The notes under the pieces are model-generated. The model was given only the letters and a program-made list of their open reading frames with translations. It ran no database searches and was not told the origin of the DNA. Below are positions 24,422 to 32,516 of a stretch of 36,043 bases of DNA, piece by piece. Every line of letters starts with the position of its first letter. The first letter of the stretch is position 1. Source of the stretch: Nocardia sp. (lineage in GTDB: Bacteria; Actinomycetota; Actinomycetes; Mycobacteriales; Mycobacteriaceae). Both the position numbers and the translations under genes were made by a program. The DNA lies in assembly GCF_025465275.1 (NCBI RefSeq), contig NZ_JAODNK010000212.1, positions 1-36,043 on the forward strand, in the 5' to 3' direction.

Positions 24422-26524
24422 ATGTCCTTATCCAGCACCGAGCAACCCACGCCCAGTACGCCGGACAGCGACCCGCAGGCCGCACCGGCGCCGAGCCGAG
24501 GTCCCGGCGCGTATCGGCACGATCTGGACGGCCTGCGCGGTATCGCCATCGCCCTGGTCGTCGCCTTCCACATCTGGTTCGGACGGGTCTCCGGCGGCGT
24601 CGACGTCTTCCTGGTGCTGTCCGGTTTCTTCTTCGGCGGCATGCTGCTGCGCCGCGCCGACCACGGCCCGGTGGGCGTCCCCGCGACCATCCGGCGGACG
24701 CTGCGCCGCCTACTACCCGCGATGGTGGTGGTGCTGGCCGCGGTCGTCGTCACGGCGGTAATCCTGCTCCCGCACACCCGCTGGTCCGATATCGCGGGAC
24801 AGACGCTCGCCTCGCTGTTCTACTACCAGAACTGGTATCTGGCACTGTCCTGGTCGGACTATCTGGCCGCCGATCCCTCGGTGAGCCCGCTGCAACATCT
24901 GTGGTCGATGTCGGTGCAGGGCCAGTGCTATCTGGGCATGCTGCTGCTCATCGCACTGCTGGCCTGGTTCTGCCGCCGCGCCGGACGCCCCGAACGACTG
25001 CGACTGGCGACGGCCGTGCTGTTCACCGGTATTGCCGTGGCCTCGTTCTGGTATGCCGCACAGGGTGTTTCGACACAGCAGGGCTGGAACTACTACGACA
25101 CTGTCGCCCGCGCCTGGGAACCACTCGCCGGTGCGCTGCTGGCCATTGCCGCTCCCCTGGTCAAACTCCCGAAGCCGGTGCGCGAGATATTCGCCTGGGC
25201 CGGTATCTCCGCGATCGTGGCCTGCGGCTGGGTGTTCAACGGAGTCATGGTGTTTCCGGGCCCGGCCGCGCTGCTGCCGGTGGCCGCGACCGCCGCGCTG
25301 ATCCTGGCCGGCGCCGGGCAGGACACCGCCGATCAACCGGTCGTCAACCGCCTGCTGGCCACCGCCCCCATGGTGGGGCTCGGCGGCTTCGCGTACGCGC
25401 TGTACCTGTGGCACTGGCCGATGCTCATCTTCTATCTGGGTGAACGGCACGAACGCGAGGCCGGCGCGCTCGGCGGGCTGATCATCATCGCGATCTCGTT
25501 CGTGGTGGCCTACGGCATCCACCGCTTCGTGGAGGAACCGCTGCGGCTGCGCTCCGGCCCGATCCTCCCGTCTCGCACGCGCATGCTCGCCGGGGTGGCG
25601 GTCTCGACCGTCGGTGTGCTGCTGCTGGGTTCGACGCTGGCGTGGCAGTGGAGCAATAGCGCGAAGGCCCATGCCGTGGGCGAACTGGACCCGGCGAAGT
25701 ACCCGGGCGCGGCGGCCCTGACCGATCACGCGCTGGTACCGCGCGCACCCATGCGACCCACCACCGAAGAGGCCCCCGCCGATATCGCCTACCCCACCCG
25801 GGACGGCTGCATCGCCGACTTCGACAATCGCACGGTCATCACCTGTACCTACGGCGATGCGAATGCCCATCACACCTTGGCCGTGGTCGGCAATTCCCAT
25901 GCCGAGCACTGGATTCCGGCACTGCAGATCCTGGGCGAGAAGTACCGCTTCCGCATTGTCGTGTACTTGAAGATGGGGTGTCCACTCACCGTCGCCGACG
26001 AGGACCCCATGTACAAGGGCCAGCACAATCCGGACTGCCGCGACTGGTCGCACGATGTGATCGAACGGCTCGGCGCCGAACGCCCCGACTTCGTCTTCAC
26101 CACCGGCACCCGCCCTGCGGACAATGGCGGGGACGAGGTTCCGGACGATTACCGCGATGTGTGGTCGGCGCTGTCGGATCGCGGCCTGCAGGTGATCACC
26201 ATTCGGGACACCCCGTGGTTGCGCCGCAACGGTATTCGCTATCGCGCCATCGACTGCCTGGCCTCGGGCGGCAATCGCATGGAATGCGGTATGAAGCGCC
26301 CGGACGCGCTCAATGCGGTGAACCCCGCCATCGCGGCGGCCGCGGGGCTGCCCAGTGTGCACAATATCGACCTGAACAATGCCGTCTGCGAACCGACCGT
26401 ATGCGCTGTGGTGGAAGGCAATATCCTCGTCTACCACGACGAACACCACCTGACCGCAAGCTATTCACGCTCCCTCGCACCGGAACTCGACCGCCAGCTG
26501 CAACCCATTCTCGGCTGGTGGTGA
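24422..26524 (+). CDS. Acyltransferase-3 / SGNH O-acetylase (OafA-like)
   Basis: A 700-residue membrane enzyme that transfers acyl groups, usually acetyl, to cell-surface glycans. The N-terminal acyltransferase-3 domain (about residues 30-400) has YRHDLDGLRGIAIALVVAFH with the catalytic histidine, SGGVDVFLVLSGFFFGG, and about ten helices. The C-terminal extracytoplasmic SGNH domain has the nucleophile block VVGNSHAEHW and the Asp-x-x-His block YHDEHHLT. The ATG at 24422 is chosen because it gives the domain a short N-terminal tail; upstream sequence overlaps the permease gene. It is transcribed singly and ends at a hairpin. Confidence 0.93.
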   Translation: MSLSSTEQPTPSTPDSDPQAAPAPSRGPGAYRHDLDGLRGIAIALVVAFHIWFGRVSGGVDVFLVLSGFFFGGMLLRRADHGPVGVPATIRRTLRRLLPAMVVVLAAVVVTAVILLPHTRWSDIAGQTLASLFYYQNWYLALSWSDYLAADPSVSPLQHLWSMSVQGQCYLGMLLLIALLAWFCRRAGRPERLRLATAVLFTGIAVASFWYAAQGVSTQQGWNYYDTVARAWEPLAGALLAIAAPLVKLPKPVREIFAWAGISAIVACGWVFNGVMVFPGPAALLPVAATAALILAGAGQDTADQPVVNRLLATAPMVGLGGFAYALYLWHWPMLIFYLGERHEREAGALGGLIIIAISFVVAYGIHRFVEEPLRLRSGPILPSRTRMLAGVAVSTVGVLLLGSTLAWQWSNSAKAHAVGELDPAKYPGAAALTDHALVPRAPMRPTTEEAPADIAYPTRDGCIADFDNRTVITCTYGDANAHHTLAVVGNSHAEHWIPALQILGEKYRFRIVVYLKMGCPLTVADEDPMYKGQHNPDCRDWSHDVIERLGAERPDFVFTTGTRPADNGGDEVPDDYRDVWSALSDRGLQVITIRDTPWLRRNGIRYRAIDCLASGGNRMECGMKRPDALNAVNPAIAAAAGLPSVHNIDLNNAVCEPTVCAVVEGNILVYHDEHHLTASYSRSLAPELDRQLQPILGWW

Positions 26525-26604
26525 CCGAGCCCCTCGAACCGGATCCCCGGCCGGCGAGCGGCCCCCTGCGCCGCCCGGCCGCCTGTACACCGTGAACAAG
26601 CCTG

Positions 26605-26642
26605 GGCCACAGCCACTGTCGTCGAGGACTGCGGCTGTGGCC
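26605..26642. terminator. Hairpin between convergent genes
   Basis: GGCCACAGCC (26605-26614) pairs perfectly with GGCTGTGGCC (26633-26642) across an 18-base loop. It lies 80 bases after the acetylase stop and 28 bases beyond the end of the winged-helix gene, so it can serve both. Confidence 0.65.
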
Positions 26643-26673
26643 GAGGTGATTCAGCTGTGGCCGAGCTGATTCA
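26634..26673. repeat. Tandem 20-bp duplication at the end of the winged-helix gene
   Basis: GCTGTGGCCGAGGTGATTCA (26634-26653) is followed directly by the same 20 bases with one change (26654-26673). The second copy contains the stop codon of the minus-strand regulator and the first overlaps the terminator hairpin, suggesting a recent slippage duplication. Confidence 0.85.
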
Positions 26674-27006
26674 CCGGTCGCGGACTGCGTCGGACTGCTC
26701 GTACAGTTCGACCCACACCGCGAAGCTGGAGAGCAGCTCGACTGTGCGCCAGCCACTCTCGGTCAGCCGGATCGGTCCCTGGAATTGCAGCGACTCGTCC
26801 CAGCTGCCGACGCCGTCGGTGGCGACCAGCCCGTACGCGGCGAGCACTCGTAGCACTCGCGCCGCGCCCTGGCGGCGCATGCCGAGCGCGCCTCGCAATT
26901 CATCGACGGTCTGCGGCTCCTGGGCCAGCAGGTCCAAAAGCTCTACCACCCCACGGTGATTCACCAGCTCGCGCAGTGCGCTCAGCTCGTACGCCTGGTT
27001 GTCCAT
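26671..27006 (-). CDS. Winged helix-turn-helix regulator
   Basis: A 111-residue protein built around a winged-helix fold: GVVELLDLLAQEPQTVDELR, ALGMRRQGAARVLRVLAAYG, then a wing-like QFQGPIRLTESG. It resembles HxlR/MarR/ArsR-type DNA-binding proteins, but no metal or redox motif is visible, so the signal is unknown. The ATG at 27006 has GAGG about 10 bases upstream. It lies downstream of the kdp operon on the same strand, separated by a hairpin, and is probably transcribed on its own. Confidence 0.7.
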   Translation of the reverse strand: MDNQAYELSALRELVNHRGVVELLDLLAQEPQTVDELRGALGMRRQGAARVLRVLAAYGLVATDGVGSWDESLQFQGPIRLTESGWRTVELLSSFAVWVELYEQSDAVRDR

Positions 27007-27159
27007 CGAACCGCTGCCTCACCTTCGGGGCCGAATCCTTGCTTGTCTCAACGCTATTCGCAGGCCGGACCCGGCGGCAGCTGCCTTGACGGGGCTCATG
27101 CGGCGCACCTGCGCATATTTACCGAATCCATACAGTCGCGTGCTGCGGACGGCGCAAGA

Positions 27160-27195
27160 GCCGCAGTCCCTTTCCTGTGCGGAAGTGACTGCGGC
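27160..27195 (-). terminator. Hairpin downstream of kdpC
   Basis: GCCGCAGTC (27160-27168) pairs perfectly with GACTGCGGC (27187-27195), with partial pairing inside the loop. It is 57-92 bases beyond the kdpC stop in the direction of transcription, and likely ends the kdp transporter transcript. Confidence 0.6.
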
Positions 27196-27251
27196 CCTTC
27201 GCGGCCGACCTCTGCGGTGGTCAGCCGTTGCTTGCGGTTACCCCGGGGTGA

Positions 27252-28178
27252 TCAGCCCTTGAACGGGTACTTGCCGTCGAGATCAAGGTTGAGCTCGACC
27301 ACGTTCACCCGCTTCTCACCCATGAAGCCGAGCGCCCGGCCGTGCGTATTGGTATCCACCAGCGCCCGAACCTGATCCGCGGAGATACCGCGGGTCTCGG
27401 CGACCCGTGCGACCTGGATGGCCGCGTACTCCGGCGAGATATCCGGGTCCAGGCCCGAAGCCGACGCGGTGACCGCATCGGACGGAACCGCCGTATCGAC
27501 CGAGGCATCGCCCCGGATCGGCACGATCTGGCCCGCCGAGTAGTCCTCGCCGCGCTTGGCACATTCGACCTTGACGCCCTCATAGGCATCCTGGAACGGC
27601 TTGGTCACCGATCCATCGGTCGCGCAGGCCTCGTTGACGCTGATCACCTGCGACGGGTGCACGACATTGCCGTGCGCGTCCCGCGGCCCGATGACCGAGA
27701 GCACCGAGCCGACGCCGCCGGAGGTGCAGAACGGCCGGCTGCCGTCCACACCCTCGAGGGTGGCGACCGCAGCGCTGCGCGCGCACACCGTGGTGAGCAG
27801 GCTGGCCTTGTCCTTCTTCGGGTCGCCGGCGTCCAGCGAATCCACCACGGACTCCGGGCCCATATTGCCGAACGCGGTGTTCGTCGGGTCGTAGCCGTCG
27901 GGAATGCTGCCGTCGGTCGGCGCGGAGTTGGACGGACGGGTCTGGAAGTACTGGTTCAGCGCCGTGCCCTTGCCGTCGGTGTACGCCTGACCGATCAGGC
28001 TGCTACCGACGGTCTTACCGTCCTGCTTCAGCAGGGAACCCTCTGCCTTGTCCTTCAGACCGGGCAGCTGACCGACACCGAGAACCACGGCGGGATAGAT
28101 GATTCCGGTGATGACGGTGAGCACCAGCAGCGCACGCAGCGCCGCGATGTGTTGCCGGATCCAGGTTGACATACGCAT
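27252..28178 (-). CDS. kdpC: Potassium-transporting ATPase subunit KdpC (long form)
   Basis: KdpC is the single-helix stabilising subunit of the KdpFABC pump. It has an N-terminal membrane helix (about residues 13-36) and the family blocks SSLIGQAYTD, YFQTRPS, VTASASGLDPDISPEYA, ALVDTNTHGRALGFMGEKRV and NVVELNLDLD. At 308 residues it is much longer than the E. coli protein (about 190). The extra material is an insertion of roughly residues 113-228 containing four cysteines (132, 151, 185, 206), in the extracytoplasmic part by KdpC topology. Its ATG shares one base with the kdpB TAA (TAATG). Confidence 0.95.
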   Translation of the reverse strand: MRMSTWIRQHIAALRALLVLTVITGIIYPAVVLGVGQLPGLKDKAEGSLLKQDGKTVGSSLIGQAYTDGKGTALNQYFQTRPSNSAPTDGSIPDGYDPTNTAFGNMGPESVVDSLDAGDPKKDKASLLTTVCARSAAVATLEGVDGSRPFCTSGGVGSVLSVIGPRDAHGNVVHPSQVISVNEACATDGSVTKPFQDAYEGVKVECAKRGEDYSAGQIVPIRGDASVDTAVPSDAVTASASGLDPDISPEYAAIQVARVAETRGISADQVRALVDTNTHGRALGFMGEKRVNVVELNLDLDGKYPFKG

Positions 28179-30328
28179 TAGGACATCCCCGGGAAGAATT
28201 GGATGACAAGGTCGATGAGCTTGATCCCGATGAACGGCGCGACGATGCCGCCGATGCCGTAGACAAGGAGATTGCGGCTCAACAGCTTCGACGCACTCGA
28301 GGGCGTGTAGTTGACTCCTCGCAGCGCCAGCGGAATCAGGCCCACGATGACGAGGGCGTTGAAGATGACCGCGGACAGGATCGCCGACTGCGGGCTGTGC
28401 AGTCGCATGATGTTCAGGACGTCCAGGCCCGGGAACAGCACCACGAACATCGCGGGAATGATCGCGAAGTACTTGGCGATGTCATTGGCGATCGAGAAGG
28501 TGGTGAGCGCGCCACGGGTGATCAGCAACTGCTTACCGATCTCCACGATCTCGATGAGCTTGGTCGGATCCGAATCCAGATCGACCATATTGCCGGCTTC
28601 CTTGGCCGCCGACGTACCGGTGTTCATGGCGACACCGACATCCGCCTGGGCAAGCGCGGGAGCGTCATTGGTGCCGTCACCGGTCATGGCGACCATGCGG
28701 CCACCCTGCTGCTCCTTGCGGATCAGCGCCAGCTTGTCCTCGGGAGTGGCCTCGGCGAGGAAGTCGTCCACGCCGGCCTCGTCCGCAATCGCCTTGGCGG
28801 TCAACGGATTATCGCCGGTGATCATGACGGTGCGGATGCCCATCTTGCGCATCTCGTCGAAGCGCTCGCGCATGCCCTGCTTGACAACATCCTTGAGGTG
28901 GATGACGCCGAGCACGCGGGGCTTGCCCTTGACGACCTCACCGACGACCAGCGGCGTACCACCGGAGGCGGAGATGCCGTCCACTGCCTGGCCGAGTGCG
29001 TCCGGGACCTCACCGCCCTGCGACCGCACCCATTCGGTGACGGCGCTGGCGGCGCCCTTGCGCAGCTGATGCCCATCGGACAGGTCCACACCCGACATGC
29101 GGGTCTGGGCGGTGAATTCCACCCAGTTGGCGCCGGTCAGTTCACCTGCGGTGCGCTCCCGCTTACCGAACGCCGTCTTGGCGTACACCACAATGGAGCG
29201 ACCCTCGGGGGTTTCGTCCGCGAGGCTGGAAAGCTGTGCAGCATCGGCCAATTCGTCCGCGGTAATACCGGGTACGGGCACGAAGTCCGCGGCCTGACGG
29301 TTACCGAGGGTGATGGTTCCGGTCTTGTCCAGCAGCAGGGTATTGACGTCGCCGGCGGCCTCGACGGCACGACCGGACATGGCCAGCACATTGCGCTGTA
29401 CGAGCCGGTCCATACCGGCAATGCCGATGGCGGACAGCAGCGCGCCGATGGTGGTCGGAATCAGGCAGACCAGCAGCGACACCATGACGATGCCGGTGAC
29501 GCCGTTGAGGTCCAGCGCCTGGTTGTCCGGCACACCCGGGTTGTTCATCTTCGAGAAGATGGCCAGCGGCTGCAGGGTCGCCACCGCGAAGACGAAGATG
29601 ATCGTCAGCGCGGCGAGCAGGATGTTCAGCGCGATCTCGTTCGGCGTCTTCTGCCGGCTCGCGCCCTCGACGAGCGCGATCATCTTGTCGATGAACGAAC
29701 CGCCGGGCTCCTGGGTGATCTTGACGACGACCCGGTCCGACAGCACCGTGGTGCCACCGGTCACGGCCGAGCGGTCACCACCGGACTCACGGATCACCGG
29801 CGCGGATTCACCGGTGATGGCCGATTCGTCCACGGAGGCAATGCCTTCGACGACATCACCGTCACCGGGGATGACCTGTCCGGCTTCGACGACCACATAG
29901 TCGCCGCGCTGCAACTGCGGTGCGGGAACGCTCTCCTCCACCACACGGGCACCGGGCGACCAGTTCGCCAGGCGACGAGCGACGGTGTCGGTCTTGGCCT
30001 TTCGCAATGCATCCGCCTGCGCCTTGCCGCGCCCCTCGGCGACGGCTTCGGCCAGATTGGCGAAAATCACTGTGAGCCAGAGCCATACGACGATCGCCCA
30101 GGCGAAGAAGGTCGGGTGAGTGATTGCCAGGATGGTGGACCAGACAGCGCCGATCTCCACGATCAGCATGACCGGATTGCGCCACATAATGCGCGGATCC
30201 AGCTTCTTACAGGCATCCGGAAGCGCCTTGATCAGCATCTTCGGGTCGAACGCCCCGCTCGCGACGCGCCCCTTCGGGACGTCGTGCGCTTCCGTCACCG
30301 GTGCGGAATCGATTGTGGGAGTGGTCAT
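28178..30328 (-). CDS. kdpB: Potassium-transporting P-type ATPase subunit KdpB
   Basis: This is the 716-residue catalytic subunit that hydrolyses ATP to drive high-affinity K+ uptake. P-type motifs are all present: ITGESAPV (TGES, residues 172-175), DKTGTITLGN with the phosphorylated Asp at about 334, and MTGDGTNDAPALAQADVGVAM. Ser175 matches the TGES serine known in E. coli (Ser162) to be phosphorylated for inhibition. The ATG at 30328 overlaps the kdpA TGA (ATGA), and its stop overlaps the kdpC ATG, giving tight coupling of subunit synthesis. Confidence 0.98.
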   Translation of the reverse strand: MTTPTIDSAPVTEAHDVPKGRVASGAFDPKMLIKALPDACKKLDPRIMWRNPVMLIVEIGAVWSTILAITHPTFFAWAIVVWLWLTVIFANLAEAVAEGRGKAQADALRKAKTDTVARRLANWSPGARVVEESVPAPQLQRGDYVVVEAGQVIPGDGDVVEGIASVDESAITGESAPVIRESGGDRSAVTGGTTVLSDRVVVKITQEPGGSFIDKMIALVEGASRQKTPNEIALNILLAALTIIFVFAVATLQPLAIFSKMNNPGVPDNQALDLNGVTGIVMVSLLVCLIPTTIGALLSAIGIAGMDRLVQRNVLAMSGRAVEAAGDVNTLLLDKTGTITLGNRQAADFVPVPGITADELADAAQLSSLADETPEGRSIVVYAKTAFGKRERTAGELTGANWVEFTAQTRMSGVDLSDGHQLRKGAASAVTEWVRSQGGEVPDALGQAVDGISASGGTPLVVGEVVKGKPRVLGVIHLKDVVKQGMRERFDEMRKMGIRTVMITGDNPLTAKAIADEAGVDDFLAEATPEDKLALIRKEQQGGRMVAMTGDGTNDAPALAQADVGVAMNTGTSAAKEAGNMVDLDSDPTKLIEIVEIGKQLLITRGALTTFSIANDIAKYFAIIPAMFVVLFPGLDVLNIMRLHSPQSAILSAVIFNALVIVGLIPLALRGVNYTPSSASKLLSRNLLVYGIGGIVAPFIGIKLIDLVIQFFPGMS

Positions 30329-32001
30329 GAGTGGATTCCTTCAGCGAGCGGCCCGAGCGCCAGCATGGGCAGGAAGGTGAGCGCGACGAGAATGACCGTC
30401 ACACCCGCGACCATGCCGACGAACTGCGGCCGGTGCGTAGGCAGGGTGCCCTCGGATTCCGGGGTGAAGCCCTGCTTCGCCAGCGAACCGGCCAGCGCCA
30501 GCACGAAGATCATGGGGACGAAGCGGCCGAACACCATGGCCAAACCCAGTGCCGTGTTCCACCATTGGGTGTTTCCGGACAGACCGGCGAACGCGGAACC
30601 GTTGTTGTTGGCCGCGGAGGTGAACGCGTACAGCACTTCCGATAATCCGTGCGGCCCACTGTTGGCCATGCCAGCCCGTTCACCCGGCAGTGCCATCGCA
30701 ATGGCGGTGCCGGTCAAGGCGATCAGCGGCGTGACCAGGAAATACGTAGCGGCGAGCTTGATTTCCTTCGGCGTGATCTTCTTGCCCAGGTACTCCGGGG
30801 TACGACCGACCATCAGGCCGGCGACGAACACTGTGATGATGGCGAGAATCAACATGCCGTACAGGCCCGAGCCCGTACCACCCGGCGCGACCTCACCCAG
30901 CTGCATGTTGAACATGGTCATCATGCCGCCGAGGCTGGTGTACGAATCGTGCGCGGAGTCCACCGCACCGGTCGAGGTCAGCGTGGTCGCGGTGGCGAAG
31001 GTCGCCGAATTCGATACGCCGAAGCGGCTTTCCACGCCCTCCATGGATGCGCCGATGGCACTCGGCACGGTGCCGTGGTGCTGCAGCTGCGTGATGTTCA
31101 TGACGGTGACGCTCAGGATCGCCAGCACGCCCATGACGGCGGCGATGGCGACGCCCTGCTTCTTGGAACCGACCATGCGGCCGAAGGTGCGCGGCAGCGA
31201 GAAGCTGATGACCAGCAGGAGGAAGATTTCCAGCCAGTTGGTCCACGCGGTCGGGTTCTCGAACGGGTGCGCGGAGTTGACATTGTAGAAGCCGCCACCA
31301 TTGGTGCCGAGTTCCTTGATCGTCTCCTGGCTGGCAACGAGTCCACCCGGCAGGGTTTGTGAACCGGTGTTGCCGACCGTTGTCGCGACCTGGTCGTACA
31401 TGTGCAGATTCTGGATCACACCACCCGCGACGAGCACGATGGCGAACAGGATCGCCATCGGCAGCAGAATGCGGGTGGTTCCCCTCACCAGATCCACCCA
31501 GAAATTGCCGAGATCGCCGGCGCGCCGGCGCGCGAAACCACGCACCAGCGCGACCGCGACCGCCATGCCGACGGCGGCGGAGACGAAGTTCTGCACCCCG
31601 AGGCCCATGGCCTGCACGAGGTGGCCCATCGTCGACTCACCGGCGTAGTTCTGCCAGTTCGTATTGGTGACGAAGCTGATCGCGGTGTTCCACGCCAGAT
31701 CCGGGGTCATCTTGGTGCCCGGATTGTTCTGGTGCAGCGGCAGTTTGCCCTGCAGCAGCTGCATGAAGAACAGGAACAGCACGCTGACGGCCGAGAAGGC
31801 CAGCACACTGCGGGCGTAGACCGCCCACGTCATCTCCACGCCGGGCTTGACGCCGATGAGCTTGTAGATGCCGCGTTCGGCCCGGGAATTCTTCTCGCCG
31901 CTGTAGACCCGGTACATGTAATCGCCCAGGGGCACATGAACCAGGGCCAGCGCGACAATCAGGGATATGACGAAGATGATCCCCGCTGTAGTCGTACTCA
32001 C
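30325..32001 (-). CDS. kdpA: Potassium-transporting ATPase subunit KdpA
   Basis: This is the 558-residue K+-channel-like subunit of KdpFABC, with about ten helices and four selectivity-filter-like repeats. Visible blocks include FVTNTNWQNYAGESTMGHLV, then ELGTNGGGFYNVNSAHPFEN and the C-terminal FAGLSGNTQWWNTALGLAM. The GTG at 32001 comes immediately after the kdpF TAG, with GGAGAGG inside the kdpF end acting as ribosome binding site. It overlaps kdpB by ATGA. No frameshift or missing block is seen. Confidence 0.97.
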   Translation of the reverse strand: MSTTTAGIIFVISLIVALALVHVPLGDYMYRVYSGEKNSRAERGIYKLIGVKPGVEMTWAVYARSVLAFSAVSVLFLFFMQLLQGKLPLHQNNPGTKMTPDLAWNTAISFVTNTNWQNYAGESTMGHLVQAMGLGVQNFVSAAVGMAVAVALVRGFARRRAGDLGNFWVDLVRGTTRILLPMAILFAIVLVAGGVIQNLHMYDQVATTVGNTGSQTLPGGLVASQETIKELGTNGGGFYNVNSAHPFENPTAWTNWLEIFLLLVISFSLPRTFGRMVGSKKQGVAIAAVMGVLAILSVTVMNITQLQHHGTVPSAIGASMEGVESRFGVSNSATFATATTLTSTGAVDSAHDSYTSLGGMMTMFNMQLGEVAPGGTGSGLYGMLILAIITVFVAGLMVGRTPEYLGKKITPKEIKLAATYFLVTPLIALTGTAIAMALPGERAGMANSGPHGLSEVLYAFTSAANNNGSAFAGLSGNTQWWNTALGLAMVFGRFVPMIFVLALAGSLAKQGFTPESEGTLPTHRPQFVGMVAGVTVILVALTFLPMLALGPLAEGIHS

Positions 32002-32088
32002 CTAGAACCTCTCCGGGTAAAGCAGCGCCGCAATCAGATAGATGGCGATCGCGATGGCCAGGACCAGACCGATGATGTTCTGAGTCAC
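32002..32088 (-). CDS. kdpF: KdpF, small lipid-like subunit of the K+ pump
   Basis: A 28-residue single-helix peptide: MTQNIIGLVLAIAIAIYLIA followed by ALLYPERF. The ending YLxxALLxPERF is the KdpF hallmark. KdpF stabilises the KdpABC complex in the membrane. The GTG start at 32088 overlaps the TGA of the preceding 27-aa gene (GTGA), and its TAG abuts the kdpA GTG. It is too short for most automatic gene calls. Confidence 0.93.
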   Translation of the reverse strand: MTQNIIGLVLAIAIAIYLIAALLYPERF

Positions 32089-32168
32089 AGCCGTTCCACC
32101 CCGCGTTGGATCAAGCCGAACAGGGCGAAAATCGCCACGGTCAGCACTGTGAAAACGACGACGGACAT
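32085..32168 (-). CDS. 27-aa single-helix peptide coupled to kdpF
   Basis: An ATG at 32168 opens a 27-residue frame, MSVVVFTVLTVAIFALFGLI followed by QRGVERL, whose TGA overlaps the kdpF GTG by four bases. It is one hydrophobic helix with a charged, Arg-bearing end, probably cytoplasmic. AGAGAGG lies about 10 bases upstream of the ATG. It would be the first gene of the kdp transporter operon. I know no gene name for it; it may be an extra small subunit, a regulator, or a leader peptide whose translation controls kdpF. Confidence 0.72.
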   Translation of the reverse strand: MSVVVFTVLTVAIFALFGLIQRGVERL

Positions 32169-32220
32169 CTCTTCGAAACCTCTCTCTACATGCCGCACCT
32201 CAGATGCGACGGGAGTGAGT

Positions 32221-32234
32221 CAAACGCTCGTTTG
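32221..32234. promoter_or_regulatory. Palindrome in the kdp transporter promoter region
   Basis: CAAACG-CT-CGTTTG is a perfect 6+2+6 inverted repeat, 53-66 bases upstream of the first kdp-arm start. On the kdp strand it runs into TTTGAC, a -35-like hexamer, so a bound protein could affect transcription. The regulator is unknown. Confidence 0.5.
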
Positions 32235-32327
32235 GTCCGATTTCGAGGGCCTTTACGCTCTCTTAGCGTCTCAAACGGGCGCATTGACGTTCCGCTTACA
32301 GACGTTCCCGGAGTGTCGGACGCGCTC

Positions 32328-32369
32328 CGTCAACATCCGGCGTAATGCCGTAAAGAAACCGTCAGGACC
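32328..32369 (+). promoter_or_regulatory. 42-bp kdp-region element, copy 1
   Basis: CGTCAACATC, 11 variable bases, then CGTAAAGAAACCGTCAG, one variable base and ACC. CGTCA/CGTAA/CGTCA half-sites stand 21 and 11 bases apart, the spacing used by OmpR/PhoB-type response regulators. It lies upstream of the plus-strand membrane gene and about 160 bases upstream of the kdp transporter arm. KdpE is the obvious candidate ligand. Confidence 0.65.
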
Positions 32370-32516
32370 AGGCATTTCGTAGTTGATCTAGTTGACGGGT
32401 TCGGATACAGCGGCCGGGGTATCCGGCGTAACGGGTCGGCGAATCCTCGTGTCGGACCGCCGTACCGCCGCATGCCGTCCGTAATCTCGGGCAGGCCGAC
32501 GAGAGGGGATGCCGCA

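Noticed and set aside
28166..31288. Very long plus-strand open frame (about 1040 codons) opposite kdpB and kdpA
   Set aside because: It is antisense to clearly functional kdp genes and rich in His, Arg and Asp; such frames arise in high-GC DNA.
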